In this document: one piece after another, positions 52,970 through 61,522 of the stretch | How the letters are laid out: the number at the start of each line of letters is the position of its first letter | Position numbering within the stretch: position 1 is the stretch's first letter | Source: Allorhizobium paknamense | GTDB lineage: Bacteria > Pseudomonadota > Alphaproteobacteria > Rhizobiales > Rhizobiaceae | Length of the DNA: 64,000 nucleotides | NCBI RefSeq assembly: GCF_030815125.1 | Contig: NZ_JAUSWH010000003.1 | Location: forward strand, 186,001 to 250,000 | Direction of reading: 5' to 3' | Made by a program: the position numbers and the translations under genes | The notes under the pieces: model-generated | Seen by the model: the letters and a program-made list of their open reading frames with translations, nothing else | What the model was told of the DNA's origin: nothing | Database searches by the model: none

Positions 52970-54217
52970 TCAGAGATAGAGCCCGTGCTTGATCAGCCGC
53001 ATCAGGTCGGTGATCTTGTCGTCCGGAGCCTCCTGCAAAACCACGCGCAATTCCACCAGAAGCGCGCCGCGCTCACCGCCGCCGCTCGGCAGGCCTTCGC
53101 CGTCGATGCGGATCACCCGGTCGGAGCCGCTCCAGGCGGGCACCGTCACCGTCAATGGACCGGAGGGACCTTCCAACTGCACCTCGCAGCCCAGTACCGC
53201 ATCTTCCAGCGAGACCGGCAGGCTGCATTTCAGGTCGAAGCCATCCACCATAAAGGGGCCGGATTTCAGCACGCGCAGCGTCACCACCACGTCGCCGGCC
53301 TGCATGCCCTGGAGCTTGAGGCCTTTGCCAGCCAGCCGCACCAGGCTGCCATCGGTCAGGCCCGCTTCCAGTGGCACCCGCAATTCACGGCCGTCGCTCA
53401 GTTGCACCGGCACGGTGTTCTGCTGCAGCAGATCCTGCACGGCAATCGTCGCTTCCACGGTAATATCCGGCGCCTTTTCCAGCACCGGCGGCGGCTTGCG
53501 GATCAAACGCACCAGTGAGGTGAAGATCTGAAGCCCCGGCAGCAGGAACCCGCGCGAGGGGCTTTCACCCTCCTGTGCACTCCTGTCCGTCTCGTCCTTG
53601 CGACGATCGAAAATCTTGGAAAGCGCTTCTTCCGTTTGCGGATCGGGCTCGCTGGAGGCGTCCGGCTTCGCCTCGGTTTCCGGCTTTTCAGCGGTCTTGG
53701 CGCGGGCAGGACCGGCTTTTGCCTCCGCTGCCTTGGGGTCTGCGGTCTTCGCTTCAGCAGTCCTGGTCTCGGCAGTCTTGGCTTGGGCAGCCTTGGCTTG
53801 GGCGGCCTCGGCCTGTGCCTGGGCTGCTTCGGCTCTTGCCATCATGGTTTCCGCCGCCTTTTCGGCGCGGGCCTTTTCCGCCTCGATCCGGGCCAGTTCC
53901 GCCATAACCCGTTCGGCATTGGCCTTGGCCTGGCGCGCCCGTTCCGCTGCGGCGCGGGCTTCTTCCCGCTGTTGCATGATGGTCTGTTCGCGCTTCATGG
54001 CATCCATCTTGGCCATCCTCTGATCATAGCGGCTGCGCTTTTGCGGATCCTTCAGCACTTCATAAGCCTGGCCGATCTCCGCAAAGCGTTGCCCCGCGGT
54101 GGGATCATCCTGGTTCTGGTCCGGATGGGAAGCCTTGGCCTTGGAGCGCCAGGCTGATTTGATTTCGTCCTCGCCGGCATCGCGGCGGACGCCGAGAATA
54201 GAATAAGGATCGCGCAT
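52970..54217 (-). CDS. DnaJ-class protein with Ala-rich helical linker
   Basis: The product has 415 residues. The J domain is at residues 1-65 with the essential HPD motif (KASHPDQNQDD). A long Ala/Glu/Lys-rich coiled-coil-like stretch follows, about 65-195. After a linker, a DnaJ C-terminal substrate-binding region is seen from about 240 (ITVEATIAVQDLLQQNTVPV, RLAGKGLKLQGMQAGDVVVTL). No zinc finger (CxxCxGxG) is present, so it is of the CbpA/DnaJ type II or III kind, a Hsp70 co-chaperone. It is separate from dnaK. Confidence 0.88.
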   Translation of the reverse strand: MRDPYSILGVRRDAGEDEIKSAWRSKAKASHPDQNQDDPTAGQRFAEIGQAYEVLKDPQKRSRYDQRMAKMDAMKREQTIMQQREEARAAAERARQAKANAERVMAELARIEAEKARAEKAAETMMARAEAAQAQAEAAQAKAAQAKTAETRTAEAKTADPKAAEAKAGPARAKTAEKPETEAKPDASSEPDPQTEEALSKIFDRRKDETDRSAQEGESPSRGFLLPGLQIFTSLVRLIRKPPPVLEKAPDITVEATIAVQDLLQQNTVPVQLSDGRELRVPLEAGLTDGSLVRLAGKGLKLQGMQAGDVVVTLRVLKSGPFMVDGFDLKCSLPVSLEDAVLGCEVQLEGPSGPLTVTVPAWSGSDRVIRIDGEGLPSGGGERGALLVELRVVLQEAPDDKITDLMRLIKHGLYL

Positions 54218-54601
54218 GGGTCATCCAACAGAGGCAATAATGATAAAACCATATGTCCTCTTACAAAGCCGTGCCGCAGACATAAGGGCGCGAGAAACAG
54301 CTATTGTATGTCGTTTCGAGGCAGCGCGGGACAAGTATTTTCCTTTCCCATCCGCGCCCTCGTGAATCATTCACGAAAAAGACCATGGAGGAGCCGAGTG
54401 CCTTCCATGGCAGGACAGGAAAAGCTTAGAAACCAGATGCTAATCAGAGGTTACAGGCGGGAGGGGAGGGGGAGCTGGTCTGCTGCTATGGTAAAGTTTT
54501 ACTTGATGACCGTACCAGATCATTAACCAGAAAGAGGATGATGGCCTCTTGCGCAAAACATGACAGGATTTGGCAGCCGGACGCCCGGTCGCGATCATAT
54601 C
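54218..54601. other. 384-bp intergenic region, no gene seen
   Basis: No coding frame is supported. Two small palindromes are visible: TGAATCATTCA at about 54363-54373, and a CCATGGAGG/CCTTCCATGG pair at about 54384-54411. These could be regulatory sites or hairpins. Promoter space for the DnaJ-like gene is expected here. Confidence 0.4.
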
Positions 54602-55072
54602 TCAGGACTGGCGGTCGAAATTCACCAATTGCCACTGGCCGTCGCCCACCAGACAGGTGCGGCCATAGAATTTGGCAATGCCGTCATAGGCGTGGCGGCT
54701 GGTCACGAAGGTGCGGCACAGCACGCCATTGCTGTGATCCTCGGTAATGGTGCTGATGACACCGGCGCTGCCCGTGGAGGCATTGGCCCAGGGCAGGGGG
54801 GTCTGCCCCACCTTGACGATATCGGCGGAAGAGACGGCGTTGCGCACCGTATCCTGATCGGAGCGATGTTCGGCTTCGTTGCTGTTGGGAATGGTGGCGG
54901 TGGAAATCGAGCGGTCCACCTTCGGGCTGCCGCCCAGGTCCATCACGCCCCCGACGCAGCCATTCAGCACCAGCGATAGAAGACCAAGCGCGACAAATTG
55001 CCCCCGAACCGCATGGCGTCCCTTTTGACCTCTCGCTGGCTTTGCTATGTCTCTCAAAGTCAATCCTGTCAT
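54602..55072 (-). CDS. RT0821/Lpp0805-type surface lipoprotein
   Basis: The product has 156 residues. A basic N-terminus is followed by a hydrophobic stretch and a lipobox-like LVLNGC at about residues 34-39, so export and lipidation are likely, although the N-region is long. The C-terminal part (ADIVKVGQTPLPWANASTGSAG, GVLCRTFVTSRHAYDGIAKFYGRTC) matches the common RT0821 surface-antigen family that also appears in 17-kDa-antigen proteins. Function is unknown. It is divergent from pdxH across 48 bp. Confidence 0.75.
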   Translation of the reverse strand: MTGLTLRDIAKPARGQKGRHAVRGQFVALGLLSLVLNGCVGGVMDLGGSPKVDRSISTATIPNSNEAEHRSDQDTVRNAVSSADIVKVGQTPLPWANASTGSAGVISTITEDHSNGVLCRTFVTSRHAYDGIAKFYGRTCLVGDGQWQLVNFDRQS

Positions 55073-55120
55073 CCACGCGCCGCAGTCGGCTTCACGCTAA
55101 TCGGGGGCTTTTAATTCAAT

Positions 55121-55741
55121 ATGTCCGAAAATCAGTTAACAACCGGTGACTTCTCTGAAAGCGACGATCCTTTTGCTCTTTTTGCGTCATGGCTGCAGGA
55201 TGCGACAACCAGCGAGATCAATGATCCCAATGCAGTCGCGGTAGCAACGGTGGATGAGACCGGTCTTCCCAATGTGCGCATGGTGCTTTTGAAGGAGTTC
55301 GATCAACGCGGCTTTGTCTTCTATACGAATTTCGAGAGCCGCAAGGGTAGGGAGATTCTGTCGCAAAGGAAAGCGGCGATGTGCTTTCACTGGAAATCGT
55401 TGCGCCGTCAGGTGCGGTTGCGCGGCGAGGTGGAAGTGGTCAGCGACGAGGAGGCCGATGCCTATTACCGCTCGCGGCCGCTGGGAAGCCGCATTGGCGC
55501 CTGGGCCTCGAAACAGTCCCGCCCGCTGGAAAGCCGCTTTGCATTGGAAAAGGCGGTGGCGGAATATACCGCCCGATTTGCGCTCGGCGATGTGCCGCGT
55601 CCGCCGCATTGGTCGGGTTTCCGGCTGAAGCCGGTCAGCATCGAATTCTGGCACGACCGCAAATTCCGCCTGCATGACCGCATCGAGTTCATGCGCGAAA
55701 CCCCGGATGCGCCGTGGGAAAAGCTGCGCCTCTATCCCTGA
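55121..55741 (+). CDS. pdxH: Pyridoxamine 5'-phosphate oxidase
   Basis: The FMN enzyme oxidises pyridoxine or pyridoxamine phosphate to pyridoxal phosphate. The product has 206 residues. FMN-binding segments are [24 protein letters not shown] and [18 protein letters not shown]. The C-terminal dimerisation signature is [18 protein letters not shown], with RLHDRIEF after it. The start is well placed 48 bp from the divergent lipoprotein gene. Confidence 0.95.
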   Translation: MSENQLTTGDFSESDDPFALFASWLQDATTSEINDPNAVAVATVDETGLPNVRMVLLKEFDQRGFVFYTNFESRKGREILSQRKAAMCFHWKSLRRQVRLRGEVEVVSDEEADAYYRSRPLGSRIGAWASKQSRPLESRFALEKAVAEYTARFALGDVPRPPHWSGFRLKPVSIEFWHDRKFRLHDRIEFMRETPDAPWEKLRLYP

Positions 55742-55765
55742 CAAGGTTTCAAGGCGAATTTGATC

Positions 55766-56809
55766 TCACGCGCCCGAAAGCATCGGGCGCGCCAGGGCAA
55801 AGGGAATGCCGGAGGCCAGCGCCGAGACATAGGCCGGGTTCTGGAAATGACCGTTGAGCGAGACGCGCGGCAGTTCCAGCAGGCTGCTGCCATGGCTTTC
55901 CTGCAAGGTGCCGGGGCGGGTGGTCACGGCCAGCTTGAAACCGGCTTCTGCCACCAGTCTCGCCGTGCGGGCATCGACGCTGCGGCCATCGCCATAGGGA
56001 TAGGCAAAGCTTTCCGGGCGCTTGCCGGTTAGGCCTTCCACATAGGCGGCGCTGTCGGCAAGTTCCTGGGTGAGGCTGGCGTCATCCAGAAATGTCAGGC
56101 CGCGATGGCTGACGCCATGGGCTCCGAGGCTCACCAGCGGATGACCGGCAAAGGTCTTCAGTTCCTCAGCGGTCATCATCGCCCGGTCGAGGGCTTTGGC
56201 TGCATCGAGACCATGGGCAAGCGCCAGCGTGTTCAATGCGGTGATGGCCTCTGCCTCGCGGCGGCTGGAAAGATCGCGGGCAATCTGCCGGAACGCGCGC
56301 TCCTTCTGCGCCGGTGTCACAGTGGGTATGGTCTGCAGGCGTCCGCCCAGCGGGAATTCCAGCCGCTCCACCTTGCGCAGCAGTTCCGCCAGCGTTTCCC
56401 ACCACATCGTATGGGTCCGCTCGGTAAAGCCCTTGCACACGAACAGCGTCACCGGCGCATCGAAGCGCTCGAACACCGGCAGCGCGACCGTCTGGCTGTT
56501 GCGATAGCCGTCATCGAGGGTAAAGGCGGCAAAGGGCCGTCCGTCGGAGGGCGTGCTCAGCAGGGCCGGAACATCCTCCAGCCGCACGAAGCGATATCCA
56601 TCCCGCCACAGCGCCCGAAGGGCCGAATCCAGAAAACGCGGTGAAATTTCCAGATGCCGGTTCGGATCCGGTGCCGGCGTGTCATAGGCACGCACCTGAT
56701 GCAGCGTGAAAATGATCCCACGCCCGCGCGCGGCCGTCATCACCTTCAGCCTTTGCAGCGCCAATGCCGTTTCCAGCGCGCGTGCGATCAGCATATGCTT
56801 CAGCCGCAT
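55766..56809 (-). CDS. Polysaccharide deacetylase (NodB/CE4 homology)
   Basis: The ATG at 56809 gives 347 residues; an in-frame TTG at 56845 would add 12. The NodB-domain motifs are FTLDDGYRNS (catalytic aspartate and metal aspartate), GAHGVSHRGLTFL (metal histidines) and FAYPYGDGRSVDARTARLV. No clear signal peptide is present, only a short hydrophobic N-terminal helix, so location is uncertain. CE4 enzymes remove acetyl groups from chitin-like, peptidoglycan or exopolysaccharide substrates. The gene stands alone 24 bp beyond convergent pdxH. Confidence 0.85.
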   Translation of the reverse strand: MRLKHMLIARALETALALQRLKVMTAARGRGIIFTLHQVRAYDTPAPDPNRHLEISPRFLDSALRALWRDGYRFVRLEDVPALLSTPSDGRPFAAFTLDDGYRNSQTVALPVFERFDAPVTLFVCKGFTERTHTMWWETLAELLRKVERLEFPLGGRLQTIPTVTPAQKERAFRQIARDLSSRREAEAITALNTLALAHGLDAAKALDRAMMTAEELKTFAGHPLVSLGAHGVSHRGLTFLDDASLTQELADSAAYVEGLTGKRPESFAYPYGDGRSVDARTARLVAEAGFKLAVTTRPGTLQESHGSSLLELPRVSLNGHFQNPAYVSALASGIPFALARPMLSGA

Positions 56810-57057
56810 GAGTATCCGTTTCTCGCTCCTTGCCTTCCTGTCCAATCACTCTCAGGCTCGGCTCAATGTCAAGCCCCCGTGATCGGTAAAGACCTGTCTT
56901 CCCTGCTTAAATGTCATATGCAGGCGCTAACATGATGAATCCGGCAGCAGGATGAGATATTTTAGTAGTCCATTGAATTGGCGGGGAAAATTCCGTCTTC
57001 AATGTTGTCGGAAAGCAGGCGGCGCCGACCGCCGTCTGCCGTTTCTCTTGAAAACTG

Positions 57058-58596
57058 TCAATTTTCCGGTGTCTCAGCGCTGACAATTTTCACGAGCAGC
57101 ACCATGGCGGCCAGAGCGCCCAAGGCGATCACGAAGCTCACCAGGAAGGTGGCGCCAAGGGCATGGACAAGTTTCGCCGGCGCGGCGTGATCGGTGAAGC
57201 CGCTGCCATTCGCCACCAGTCCTGCTACCGCGCCACCCAGGGCATAGCCTGCCGATTGCAGGGTGGGCAGCAGGCCGGAGGTCTTGTCGCGTTCCTGCTG
57301 CGGGGTGATCGCCATGAGGATTTCGCTGAGAAAGGCCCAGCTCAAACCGAAACCAGCCCCCGTCACCGTCAGCGCGGCGGCAAAAAGCGGCAGGTTTTGC
57401 ACGATCAGCGCCAGCATGCCGAGCCCCAGCCCCAGCACTTCCAGGCTCACGCCCAGCTGCAGGCAGCGAGGTTTCACAGCGGGCGTCACGGAGGAGATCG
57501 TCATGGCCGTCACGCTCCAGGCGACAGCCGAGAGCGCGCCGATCGCTCCCGCCGCAAGCGGCTTGAAACCCCATAGATGTTGCAGGGCGTAGACGCCATA
57601 GATGGAGAAGGCAGCCTGCGCGAGCGGCATCAGCAGCACGGCCCACAAGCCTGCACGCAAGGCGCCGCCCTCGCGGCTCCGGCTGCTCTTCGGAAAGATG
57701 CTGTCGAGCGACACGGCATCGATCCGGATAAACAGCCAGAGGCAGAGAAGGGAAAGGCCCACCATGGCTGCGCGTGACAGTGCAAGCGGCGTGACATTCG
57801 CCGCCAGCAGCAGAACGAAGGCAAAGAGCAGCAGGGTAAAGCGCCCCATCGCCAAGCCCGTCATGATGGCCGTGGCCTGCCTTGCTCCCTCCTGCCGCAG
57901 CGGCAGAGCCAGCACCAGCAACAGGAAGAGGGCAAGCACCGGCATATTGATCAGAAAGGCCGCCCGCCAGGACCAGATCTCCGTCACCAGTCCGGCGAGC
58001 GCCGGTCCCGCAAAGGCGCACACTGCCCAGGCGGCGGCTTCGGCGGCAAACACTTTGGCGATCAGCCGCTGCGGGTAGATTTGCGGGATCAGCATGTAGC
58101 AGAGGGCCGCGACCGCCCCTTCGCCCCCGCCTTGAAGGATGCGTCCGGCGATGATCATGCCCATGGTCCCGGCAGAAGCGGCCAGCAGCGTGCCCCCTCC
58201 AAACAGCAGGGATGCGGCGATGAGCGCCGGACGGGCACCCAGCCGGGCCTTCAGCGAAGCCGCTCCCGCACCGGTGACGATGGAGGCGGCCAGATAAAGC
58301 GTGCTGGCCCAGGGCAGAAGCCGCGCCCCGCCCAGGGCATCCACGGCCGAGGGCAGGGCCGTGCCGACGAGAAAGGCATTGAAAGCATAAAGAGCAACGC
58401 CAAGGCACAGTGTGATCGTGGTCAATCGAAAGCGCACATCCAGCAGGCCGCCTGTGTCTTCCGCCTCGCTCAGATTTTGCCGCCGGTCCGGGCTTGCTGA
58501 CACACCAAAAGAAAGGCGTTGCTGTTTGCGCACAGCGACGGATCGCCGATGCAGCGCCCTGATGACGTCTCTTCGGTCAAGATCCTGCTTCTCCAT
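57058..58596 (-). CDS. MFS multidrug efflux transporter, DHA2-like, SoxR-linked
   Basis: The product has 512 residues with about 14 membrane helices, the DHA2 size. The first 50 residues are hydrophilic. LPWASTLYLAASIVTGAGAASLKARLGARPALI and GRILQGGGEGAVAALCYMLIPQIYP (motif C-like) support drug/H+ antiport. It is divergent from soxR, and the perfect SoxR box at 58647-58664 lies between them. Induction by redox-cycling compounds through SoxR is the likely regulation, as for other SoxR-controlled efflux pumps. Its cargo is unknown. Confidence 0.9.
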   Translation of the reverse strand: MEKQDLDRRDVIRALHRRSVAVRKQQRLSFGVSASPDRRQNLSEAEDTGGLLDVRFRLTTITLCLGVALYAFNAFLVGTALPSAVDALGGARLLPWASTLYLAASIVTGAGAASLKARLGARPALIAASLLFGGGTLLAASAGTMGMIIAGRILQGGGEGAVAALCYMLIPQIYPQRLIAKVFAAEAAAWAVCAFAGPALAGLVTEIWSWRAAFLINMPVLALFLLLVLALPLRQEGARQATAIMTGLAMGRFTLLLFAFVLLLAANVTPLALSRAAMVGLSLLCLWLFIRIDAVSLDSIFPKSSRSREGGALRAGLWAVLLMPLAQAAFSIYGVYALQHLWGFKPLAAGAIGALSAVAWSVTAMTISSVTPAVKPRCLQLGVSLEVLGLGLGMLALIVQNLPLFAAALTVTGAGFGLSWAFLSEILMAITPQQERDKTSGLLPTLQSAGYALGGAVAGLVANGSGFTDHAAPAKLVHALGATFLVSFVIALGALAAMVLLVKIVSAETPEN

Positions 58597-58646
58597 AAAA
58601 ATTCCCCTCTCGCATGACTGTTCGAACCATGATCGGGACGCTACAA

Positions 58647-58664
58647 CCTCAACTTAAGTTGAGG
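58647..58664. promoter_or_regulatory. SoxR box in the soxR/MFS divergent promoter
   Basis: CCTCAACTTAAGTTGAGG is a perfect 18-bp palindrome matching the MerR-family SoxR site (CCTCAAG-TTA-CTTGAGG type). It is placed 17 bp before the soxR start. Confidence 0.9.
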
Positions 58665-58681
58665 TAAAGAGGAAAAATGCG

Positions 58682-59137
58682 ATGCCTGATCTTTCCGTGG
58701 GCGAGGTGGCCCGCCGCAGCGGTGTGGCCGTTTCCGCCCTGCATTTCTATGAGCGCAAGGGATTGATCCGCTCCCACCGCACCAACGGGAACCAGCGGCG
58801 CTTTGCCCGTGATGTGCTGCGCCGGGTGGCCATCATCCGGGCGGCGCTGCAATTGGGAATTCCGCTGGCCGAAGTGGGTGGCCTGCTGGCGGCGCTTCCC
58901 GCCGGACAGGTGCCAAGCCGCGGGGATTGGCGCTCCATTGGCCTCACCTGGCGTTCAAGTCTGGACAAACGCATTGCCGCACTGCAAAAACTGCGGGATG
59001 ATCTGGATGGCTGCATTGGCTGCGGATGTCTCTCCATGGAGCATTGCGCCCTGTTCAACCCGCAGGACACATTGGCGGCGGAAGGACCGGGCGCGGTGTT
59101 GCTGGAGCGGTCGGAGTTGAAGCCGGTGGAAGGATAA
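58682..59137 (+). CDS. soxR: Redox-sensing transcriptional activator SoxR
   Basis: The MerR-family product has 151 residues. The DNA-binding helix-turn-helix is SVGEVARRSGVAVSALHFYERKGL. The [2Fe-2S] cluster ligands are C111, C114, C116 and C122, with exactly the C-x2-C-x-C-x5-C spacing of known SoxR. Oxidation of the cluster activates transcription from promoters with the CCTCAA palindrome, here its own and that of the divergent MFS efflux gene. No soxS-like gene is nearby, as is usual outside enterics. Confidence 0.97.
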   Translation: MPDLSVGEVARRSGVAVSALHFYERKGLIRSHRTNGNQRRFARDVLRRVAIIRAALQLGIPLAEVGGLLAALPAGQVPSRGDWRSIGLTWRSSLDKRIAALQKLRDDLDGCIGCGCLSMEHCALFNPQDTLAAEGPGAVLLERSELKPVEG

Positions 59138-59499
59138 AACCTGTTGCTGCAAGGGGCTTGAGTTGTGCGCTGAAAAGTTGCCACGCCGTTTTCGCGCAAG
59201 GAAAGGAGGGCACAATGATGTATCTCAAGGCCAAGGCGATCACGCTGGTCTCTAATGCACGCGTGGAATGGGCGGGTGGCGTTTCTCGTCCTGACAGTTT
59301 CGTGAAGAGCGGTGCTGTCCATGATAATCCACAGGTTTGCCACAATTGGGCAACCTTTCGTTAATGATATTGGGCAAGATGAAGGCATTGAACGATTGTT
59401 GCCCCATTTTGAGGCTAGTCACCTGTCGCGCCCGCGCCGGGTGGGGGATGTTTCGAGGTCAGTCAGTTGAAATTGCGTAAGATTCCGTTTGGAGGCCGA
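59138..59499. other. Intergenic region before dac, with a possible 49-codon ORF
   Basis: A strong GGAAAGGAGGG ribosome site precedes ATG ATG at 59215 and a 49-codon frame ending at 59364. The product (starts MMYLKAKAITLVSNARVEWA) has no recognisable feature, so coding status is doubtful. The rest is promoter space for the carboxypeptidase gene. Confidence 0.35.
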
Positions 59500-60816
59500 A
59501 TGAACAGGATTCTGGTCGCTCTGTCCTGTTTCATGATGATGAGCATGGCTGCAACCGAAGCCTTTGCCGGCAGTGCCCAGCTTCTTCTCGATGCCCGCAC
59601 GGGCCGGGTTCTGGCATCGGAAAACCCCGATGCGTTGAACCATCCGGCGTCGCTCACCAAGATGATGACGCTTTATCTCACCTTCGACGCCCTGCGCCGT
59701 GGCAAGCTCTCCTGGGACAGCCCGGTCGAATTTTCCAAATATGCCTCCGCCCGCCCGCCGACCAAGCTGCGCGTCAAGCCAGGTGATTCGATCACCGTTC
59801 GCGAAGCCGTTCTGGGCATGATCGTTCTCTCCGCCAATGATGCCGCCACCGCCATGGCCGAAAAGATCGGCGGTACGGAAGAAAATTTTGCGGCGATGAT
59901 GACCGCCAAGGCGCGCCAGCTCGGCATGCCCAACACCACCTTCGTCAACGCCTCCGGCCTGCCGGATGACCGCCAGATTACCACCGCGCGTGACATGTCG
60001 GCGCTGGCCGTGGCGCTGCTGCGGGATTTCCCGCGCGAATACCAGCTGTTTTCCACCCGCAATTTCGCCTTCCGCGGCCGCACCATCAATGGTCATAACA
60101 ATCTGATGTACCGCTACAAGGGCATGGACGGCATCAAGACCGGCTATACCAATGCTTCCGGCTATAACCTCGTCAGCGCCGTTTCCGATGGCAGCCGCCG
60201 CGTGATCGGCGTCGTCATGGGTGGCCGCACTGCCGCCAGCCGCGACAACATCATGGCGCAGCTCATCACCAAAAACATCACCAAAGCCTCCACCGGCAAT
60301 GCCCTGATCGCCAGCGCCGTACCGGGCCGGCCACTCCTGACCGCCGAAGCCACCGGTTCCATCCCCACGCCCAGCGATCGCGAGCGCAAGATCACCGTGG
60401 ACGATGTGATTTCCGCCAATGCAGTGCCGCCTGCGCCGGTCCCGGGCTCGCGTTACGGCGCCGCCTACGCGGAAGGCAATGTCAACAGCGCCGCTGCGGC
60501 CACCGAAGCGATGATTTCCGGTGCACGTCCGCGTCCGGTCAAGCCCATTCCGCTGCGTCGCGATGGCACCTGGCAGATCCAGATCGCTGCCGCTCCCAGT
60601 GCCGAAGAAGCGATGAGCCTGCTGCAAACCGTGCGCGACAAGATCGGTGGCCCGCTGATCGACCGCGACATCTACACAGAAGCCGTTACCCATGATGGCA
60701 CCACCATCTACCGCGCCCGCTTCACCGGCTTTCCCTCCAAGGACGATGCCCAGAGCGCCTGCGACAAGCTTGTGAAAAGCAGCTATGATTGCGTGCTGAT
60801 GCCCGCACGCGGTTGA
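59500..60816 (+). CDS. D-alanyl-D-alanine carboxypeptidase (PBP5-like) with SPOR domain
   Basis: The ATG at 59500 has GGAGG four or five bases upstream and gives 438 residues; a TTG at 59467 is an alternative. A signal peptide ends near AFA-GS. The penicillin-binding motifs are S51-L-T-K54, S111-A-N113 and KTG in GIKTGYTNASG. This marks a class of low-molecular-weight PBPs that trim peptidoglycan pentapeptides. The C-terminal 80 residues form a SPOR domain (WQIQIAAAPSAEEAMSLLQTV) that binds denuded septal glycan, so a role at the division site is likely. Confidence 0.93.
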   Translation: MNRILVALSCFMMMSMAATEAFAGSAQLLLDARTGRVLASENPDALNHPASLTKMMTLYLTFDALRRGKLSWDSPVEFSKYASARPPTKLRVKPGDSITVREAVLGMIVLSANDAATAMAEKIGGTEENFAAMMTAKARQLGMPNTTFVNASGLPDDRQITTARDMSALAVALLRDFPREYQLFSTRNFAFRGRTINGHNNLMYRYKGMDGIKTGYTNASGYNLVSAVSDGSRRVIGVVMGGRTAASRDNIMAQLITKNITKASTGNALIASAVPGRPLLTAEATGSIPTPSDRERKITVDDVISANAVPPAPVPGSRYGAAYAEGNVNSAAAATEAMISGARPRPVKPIPLRRDGTWQIQIAAAPSAEEAMSLLQTVRDKIGGPLIDRDIYTEAVTHDGTTIYRARFTGFPSKDDAQSACDKLVKSSYDCVLMPARG

Positions 60817-60841
60817 TCTTCTCCTACCGCTCGTTTCCCCT

Positions 60842-60868
60842 AAAACGGGTCCTTCGGGACCCGTTTTT
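60842..60868 (+). terminator. Terminator after the carboxypeptidase gene
   Basis: The perfect 11-bp arms AAAACGGGTCC (60842-60852) and GGACCCGTTTT (60857-60867) surround a 4-nt loop and are followed by T residues. Confidence 0.9.
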
Positions 60869-60988
60869 CATGAGAAGCCTCAATTTTCTTCTCATGCATA
60901 TCCACGACCGCTTTCATTTTCTGATCGACAATCTGCGCCAAACATGGCATCAAGTCAAGAACAAAAGATGAACATTTAGGACGCTGAC

Positions 60989-61407
60989 ATGCTGCAAGAT
61001 TTGACGGAGGCCTTCGAAAAGGCCTCATCCCTTTATGCGAATGCGAATGGAATTGCCCGTGATCCGGATTGGTTTCTCTTGAAACTGGCAGAGGAGTCAG
61101 GGGAGGTGCTGCAGGTAGCCAACAGGCTCACTGCATAATTCCTTAAATCGGAATCGATTTAAGGAATTATGCAGCAGATTTGAAGCGCTACAGCGAACCT
61201 TTGTGCGCCATGTATGGCGCACGGCGCTGTAGTGGCCGCAGCCGCAGCAAAGGCATGAGCGAGATGGAGTTGAAACAGTTGCTGGCCGATGAAACGGCAG
61301 ATCTCCTCGGTCACATCCTACTGTTTGCCCGCCACCACGATCTCGATCTCGGGGCCGCCATCGCTCGAAAATGGTATTTTGATCCACAGACCTATGATCG
61401 GCTGTAA
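60989..61407 (+). pseudogene. MazG-like nucleotide pyrophosphohydrolase, interrupted by a 101-bp element
   Basis: The gene starts at 60989 (MLQDLTEAFEKASSLYANAN) and contains the MazG-type EESGEV helix (LLKLAEESGEVLQVANRLT). After residue 48 the frame runs into the class B element at 61132 and stops at 61136-61138. Past the element the frame resumes (GRSRSKGMSEMELKQ, then DETADLLGHILLFARHHDLD) to the stop at 61407. Deleting 61132-61232 restores one uninterrupted frame of 105 codons with both EESGE and DETAD metal-binding motifs. The present allele should be inactive unless the two halves are made separately. Confidence 0.9.
61132..61232. mobile_element. Class B two-hairpin element, copy 3, inserted in the MazG-like gene
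   Basis: This is 101 bp. The left hairpin is TAATTCCTTAAATCG/CGATTTAAGGAATTA, then the shared GCAGCAGATT block. The right hairpin has CTACAGCG/CGCTGTAG outer arms and a GTGCGCCAT/ATGGCGCAC inner stem. The copies at 24969 and 29867 share the right half. The insertion ends are exact to within a two-base TG ambiguity. Confidence 0.88.
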
Positions 61408-61419
61408 GCTCTTGATCGA

Positions 61420-61496
61420 CGTGCTCTACGCTTTTGTTTTTACGCATTTCCGGACGGAAAACCGCAACGACACTTTTCTCGGGACAATGCTCTACC
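61420..61496. repeat. Class A palindromic repeat
   Basis: GCTCTACGCTTTTG, then GCATTTCCGGACGGAAAACC, a CGACACTTTTC block and GGGACAATGCTCTAC. It lies between the broken MazG-like gene and the HAD gene. Confidence 0.8.
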
Positions 61497-61522
61497 CCAC
61501 TGCAAAAGGCGGAAGATCGGTT

